Positions 4,341 through 7,352 of a stretch of DNA of 7,352 bases are shown here, in pieces (the first letter of the stretch is position 1; every line of letters begins with the position of its first letter). A program made the translations under genes and the position numbers. The notes beneath the pieces are model-generated. The model searched no databases and was not told where the DNA came from. It saw nothing but the letters and a program-made list of their open reading frames with translations. The stretch is from an uncultured Saprospiraceae bacterium (GTDB lineage Bacteria > Bacteroidota > Bacteroidia > Chitinophagales > Saprospiraceae), in contig CALCMV010000071.1 of assembly GCA_937967535.1 (NCBI GenBank), positions 1-7,352 of the forward strand, written 5' to 3'.

Positions 4341-5921
4341 CTACAACTCCTTCATCAAATTTTTCTTCAAAATAACCGAAGCCGTCAACAAACCACCTGC
4401 CAAGGCACCACCTATACCACAACTAATCACGTCTTGTCCCGTCAAATAAAGATTTTTTATCGGTGTCTGCGGACGCAAAAATTTCTGCTCAAATCGCTCC
4501 GGCGTGTGATTGATACCGTACAATTCGCCTGCGTGATAATTGGCAAAATGTTGGGTGCTGAGTGGTGTGGAGAGTTCGTAATAATCCACTTTTTCACGCA
4601 ATTGTGGCACTTGTTTGTAGAGTGCTTCGAGTAGGCGTTGAGAGAGTTTTTCCTTTTCGGCTTCGTACTCCTCACCTCTGTGATGCCAGCGTGTGCCTTC
4701 CCATTTTTTGTACCAACTGTAAGGCGCGAGTGTGATGACATCAATCGTCGCTTTGCCCGGATAGCGATTGTCCCAATCGGGGTCTTTTGCCGAAGGAAAA
4801 GAAACGTAAACCACAGGAAGTTCTGCATTGGGGTCAGCGAGATAGGCGGTTATGTTTTTATCATGGTCATAATTATCAGGAAAAATCCAGAGATTTGGTT
4901 TTTCGAGTTGGAGGTCTGCTGTAGAATGTTTGAAACCGATATAGAGACAAACATGCCCAACGGAAGGTTCTATTTTATCGGCTTGCGCTCCCAAACCGTT
5001 TTTTTCGCTTATTGATGTGGGCAATAATTTTTTATAGGTATTGTAAATGCCCGCACTACTAATGACAAGCGGTGCAAGAATCTCGCGCTCATCTTCCATG
5101 CGAACACCAACAGCTTTATTATTTTTTACGATAATTTCCTTGACTTCTGCCGAAATGTAGACTTCGCCGCCTGCATTTTGTACCGTTGGCAATATCGTAT
5201 CAAAAAGCCGCGACGAACCACCAATGGGAAAACTCCCTCCATTAAAATAATGCTTCACGACCATCGAATGAATCATAAAACTCGATTGTGCGGGAGGCAG
5301 ACCATAATCGCCAAATTGGGTAGTAAGTACGGCGATAAGTTTTTGATTGTCCGTCAAATCGCGTAATACTTCGAGTGTGGTACGATTGAAATTGAGGGCT
5401 TTTTTTCGCATCCTTCCGCCCATCAAATTACTGGCAAATCGCGGGAGTGCTTTTTCCATAAAATAAGTCCCCTGCGAGCGTTGTGCCTCATAAATCATGG
5501 TTACATATCGCTCAATCGCCTCCGTTTCGTCAGGAAAATACGCACACATCTGCTCCACAAATTCTTGCAGACCGCTACGAAATTCGTAGACCTCATCTCC
5601 AAAAATTGCCTTATCATACACATCGCCCATGTATGCCCATTCAAGTTTGCCATCACTAAGGTAATCGAATTGCTTGCGAATCATGGTTTGTTCACGATGC
5701 ACATCGCCAATATAGTGTATACCTACATCCCACTCATAATCGCGTCGTTTGAAGACTTGGGTGAAGCCGCCCGGCGTGTAGTTGCGTTCCAAAACGAGGA
5801 CTTTTTTGCCTTGTTTGGAGAGATAACCGGCAGCCGCCATACCGCCGATCCCCGAACCAATGATTATAGCATCGTATTGTTCGGTAACTTTGTTTCGGGC
5901 GTATGACTTTGCTTTGGACAT
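4341..5921 (-). CDS. FAD-dependent oxidoreductase, retinol saturase / phytoene desaturase (CrtI) family
   Basis: A 526-residue protein of the usual length for this family. The N-terminal dinucleotide-binding fold is intact: AIIIGSGIGGMAAAGYL with G22, G24 and G27, then E45 (VLVLERN) for the adenosine ribose, followed by GG at 51-52. WDVGIHYIG (64-72) and the C-terminal segments STPLSTQHF, GELYGINH and YLTGQDVISCGIGGALAGG (from about 492) recall all-trans-retinol 13,14-reductase (RetSat) and carotenoid isomerases more than ordinary phytoene desaturases. GQD at 495-497 lies in the C-terminal FAD-contact motif. Expected chemistry is FAD-linked saturation, desaturation or isomerisation of a polyene lipid, probably at the membrane surface; the substrate is unknown and no other carotenoid gene is in view. 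No signal peptide is seen. The start at 5921 puts 21 nt between the ATG and a strong palindrome, and TACAATCACACACT precedes it with no Shine-Dalgarno sequence. Confidence 0.92.
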   Translation of the reverse strand: MSKAKSYARNKVTEQYDAIIIGSGIGGMAAAGYLSKQGKKVLVLERNYTPGGFTQVFKRRDYEWDVGIHYIGDVHREQTMIRKQFDYLSDGKLEWAYMGDVYDKAIFGDEVYEFRSGLQEFVEQMCAYFPDETEAIERYVTMIYEAQRSQGTYFMEKALPRFASNLMGGRMRKKALNFNRTTLEVLRDLTDNQKLIAVLTTQFGDYGLPPAQSSFMIHSMVVKHYFNGGSFPIGGSSRLFDTILPTVQNAGGEVYISAEVKEIIVKNNKAVGVRMEDEREILAPLVISSAGIYNTYKKLLPTSISEKNGLGAQADKIEPSVGHVCLYIGFKHSTADLQLEKPNLWIFPDNYDHDKNITAYLADPNAELPVVYVSFPSAKDPDWDNRYPGKATIDVITLAPYSWYKKWEGTRWHHRGEEYEAEKEKLSQRLLEALYKQVPQLREKVDYYELSTPLSTQHFANYHAGELYGINHTPERFEQKFLRPQTPIKNLYLTGQDVISCGIGGALAGGLLTASVILKKNLMKEL

Positions 5922-5942
5922 AGTGTGTGATTGTATCGTAAT

Positions 5943-6022
5943 CGTAGCACGGTGCTTCCAGCCCGTGCCGCGTATTTTTAGCTAATCCAACGTGAAACAC
6001 GGGCTGGAAGCACCGTGCTACG
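5943..6022. repeat. Perfect 25-bp inverted repeat with 30-nt spacer
   Basis: Positions 5943-5967 and 5998-6022 are exact reverse complements, built around GCACGGTGCTTCCAGCCCGTG-like sequence, far more GC-rich than the flanks. The interior 5968-5997 is AT-rich. It occupies most of the gap between the phospholipase stop (6029) and the oxidoreductase start (5921) on the minus strand. As RNA it would be a very stable hairpin that could end, process or protect the upstream transcript. GC-rich palindromes of this kind resemble REP units moved by RAYT (Y1) transposases, none of which is present here. Confidence 0.85.
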
Positions 6023-6028
6023 GATGGT

Positions 6029-7117
6029 TTATTGGCTAATTTTAATGATTTTAAAACGATGTTGTTCGGAATTTGTCTGTACATTTAAGAGGTAAATATT
6101 ATCAGGTAATCCATTCAATTGAACGATGCCGTTGCTGTTGCCGCTTTGCCATAATTTCCCTGAAATATCGTATAATTGATAAGCGAAAATATTGTTGATA
6201 CCGCTAATATTCAGCAAATTAGTCGCGGGATTTGGGAAGCAATACACCGTTTCTTCATCAATAGATAAAGTAGAAGTGATGATGCTGTTCAGTGTATTGA
6301 CAACTTGCAGTGCATCGCCTTTTTCGTAAAAATCTAGGGTGATAAAGTTAGGAAATTTATTGTGAAATTCCTGACATTCCAATACACGATTTAAGAAAAA
6401 AGGATTGGAATTGGCAATTTCGGATTCTTCGGGCAAGCCTGTACCGAAGGACGGATGCGTAATGAAATGATTGAAAATAAAAAGCTCATTCCACGCATCG
6501 CCGCGATTGTAGTCGCAGTTGATGTCGGCAGTATCGTTTACGGAAAAATGTGTTTCTACGGCATGATTCCATACGTAATGATACCAATTTTGAGTCGGAC
6601 CGGCATCATCCACGTCTGTAAAGATGACTAAGCGTTGGTTGCTGTCAATCATTTGCTGAAGTGTAGCCCAATCGCCGTTTTTTGTGTATAAAAAACTGCT
6701 CAATCCGGCATCCGTAAGTGCTTGTTCGATAATATCGGCGGTGGTGTAACATTCCAAAATGATAGTAATAATTTCATTCGGATTGGCAATGAGAAAGTCC
6801 TTGATTTCGAGCAGATTATCCGCAAATAGTGCGGTTCCCAAAAAAGTAAATCCATGATAGACTGTTGGTACACCGTCTTCGTTGTATACATCAATCATCA
6901 AGCCGCGTACCCCGTCATTTAATTGCTGTGTAATGCCATAGGTTTGATTGGGCAACATGAAGTCATCCTGTTCGGAATTATAGGCATTATGCGTGGTGAG
7001 ATAGGCAACTTCGTCGTATGATTTGTCGCACAAGGATTCGTGACCATTGCATTGTGCATTGGTATTTTTTCCCCATAAAAAGAAGAAGAAAATGAGTATT
7101 GTGGTGAATTGTTGCAT
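6029..7117 (-). CDS. Secreted PI-PLC X-domain phosphodiesterase with T9SS sorting tail
   Basis: A 362-residue protein in three parts. Residues 1-21 are a signal peptide (MQQFTTILIFFFFLWGKNTNA, cut before Q22). Residues about 35-285 are a PI-PLC X-type TIM barrel: TTH43-N44 (first catalytic His), R71GLMID76, Y87H88G (second catalytic His) and ILE122. Aligned by eye to PLC-delta1, H43 and H88 match H311 and H356, and N44, D76 and E122 match calcium ligands N312, D343 and E390; the fourth ligand, E341, is replaced by M74. The N44 (Asp in Bacillus PI-PLC) points to a metal-dependent enzyme. Residues about 291-362 are a type A Por/T9SS sorting domain (FPNPATN, LYDISGK, LPDNIYLLNV, final KIIKISQ), so the protein should cross the outer membrane. 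The substrate is unknown: phosphatidylinositol, glycosylated lipids or another phosphodiester are all possible. The ATG at 7117 gives the complete signal peptide. Confidence 0.92.
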   Translation of the reverse strand: MQQFTTILIFFFFLWGKNTNAQCNGHESLCDKSYDEVAYLTTHNAYNSEQDDFMLPNQTYGITQQLNDGVRGLMIDVYNEDGVPTVYHGFTFLGTALFADNLLEIKDFLIANPNEIITIILECYTTADIIEQALTDAGLSSFLYTKNGDWATLQQMIDSNQRLVIFTDVDDAGPTQNWYHYVWNHAVETHFSVNDTADINCDYNRGDAWNELFIFNHFITHPSFGTGLPEESEIANSNPFFLNRVLECQEFHNKFPNFITLDFYEKGDALQVVNTLNSIITSTLSIDEETVYCFPNPATNLLNISGINNIFAYQLYDISGKLWQSGNSNGIVQLNGLPDNIYLLNVQTNSEQHRFKIIKISQ

Positions 7118-7135
7118 TGTTTTATTGCTTCATTA
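7108..7135 (-). repeat. Short 8-bp periodic CAAT array spanning the phospholipase start codon
   Basis: On the plus strand ATTG begins at 7108, 7116 and 7124 and ATTA at 7132, each 8 bases apart. On the coding (minus) strand this reads as TAAT, CAAT, CAAT, CAAT every 8 bases, and the start codon is part of the CAATG unit. It is shorter and weaker than the arrays at 3230-3296 and 4237-4338 but has the same period and the same position at a gene boundary. Confidence 0.5.
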
Positions 7136-7251
7136 TTTGCCAAGTCAAAAATTATTTCCCATGAATGATATGCTAAGAAACAAATTACAATTAAAAGAGT
7201 GTGTAAAGTATTAGGGGCAATTTGATATATTATATAGTGTCTTTTTATTAA

Positions 7252-7352
7252 GCGCATAGCGTTGGCACACTTTGTAACACATGGCTTACCCTACTTTCCA
7301 AAGGCGCGTAGCGTCGGCACACTTAAACTTTTCCCAGACTAAGTGTGCCGAC
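7252..7352. repeat. REP-like repeat cluster cut by the window edge
   Basis: Two 21-nt direct copies (7252-7272 and 7304-7324) match at 19 positions and share the TAGCGTNGGCACACTT core. The second continues to 7325, and 7340-7352 is the exact 13-nt reverse complement of 7313-7325, making a hairpin whose outer part probably continues beyond the window. The sequence is unrelated to the palindromes at 30-183 and 5943-6022. The rest of 7118-7251 holds no gene; the minus-strand promoter for the phospholipase should be there, but I found no convincing match. Confidence 0.65.

Noticed and set aside
4457..5906. Long frames opposite or beside the oxidoreductase gene (for example 4638-5015 and 5481-5906 on the plus strand)
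   Set aside because: They are shadows of a well-supported gene; composition is unlike real proteins and no motifs are present.
1352..7117. A single multi-gene system spanning the window
   Set aside because: Genes lie on both strands, are separated by terminators and palindromes, and share no pathway; only the pair at 3297-4240 is coupled.
7252..7324. Two direct repeats as the start of a CRISPR array
   Set aside because: Only two direct copies, followed by an inverted copy, and no cas genes; a REP-like cluster explains it better.

Overview
The window looks like chromosomal DNA from a member of the Bacteroidota, probably an environmental, gliding-type lineage related to Saprospiria, Chitinophagia or Cytophagia. 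Four things suggest this: a C-terminal type IX secretion (Por) sorting domain on a secreted protein; a Bacteroidota-style small winged-helix regulator coupled to a membrane protein; gene starts without a Shine-Dalgarno sequence; and very AT-rich intergenic DNA full of palindromic repeats. The phylum call is fairly safe; anything finer is a guess.

Layout. 1-372 holds no gene, only a pair of 31-bp palindromic elements and a small hairpin. 373-1134 (+) encodes a coiled-coil/C4 zinc-ribbon protein. 1135-1351 is a repeat-rich spacer ending in a good intrinsic terminator. 1352-2899 (+) encodes an exported TPR protein that resembles the Iml2/TTC39 family. 2900-3296 is a 397-bp spacer with a 44-bp imperfect inverted repeat and an 8-bp-periodic CATT array running up to the next start codon. 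3297-3944 and 3941-4240 (+) are a translationally coupled pair, a multi-pass membrane protein and a winged-helix regulator. 4237-4338 is a nested inverted repeat between convergent genes. 4341-5921 (-) encodes a RetSat/CrtI-type FAD oxidoreductase. 5943-6022 is a perfect 25-bp inverted repeat. 6029-7117 (-) encodes a secreted PI-PLC X-domain protein with a T9SS tail. 7118-7352 is non-coding and contains a second, unrelated palindromic repeat family.

The six genes do not form one pathway. The only pair with a clear functional tie is 3297-3944/3941-4240 (4-bp stop/start overlap). The oxidoreductase and the phospholipase share a strand but are separated by a strong inverted repeat. I see no defence system, CRISPR array, transposase, RNA gene or biosynthetic cluster.

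The least ordinary signal is in the spacers. At least four gene boundaries carry short degenerate arrays in which a tetramer (CATT, or ATTG and its complement CAAT) recurs every 8 bases. One reaches the start codon at 3297 in phase, one spans the start codon at 7117, and two mirrored arrays lie between the convergent genes at 4240 and 4341. Several unrelated palindromic (REP-like) families occur in the same 7 kb.
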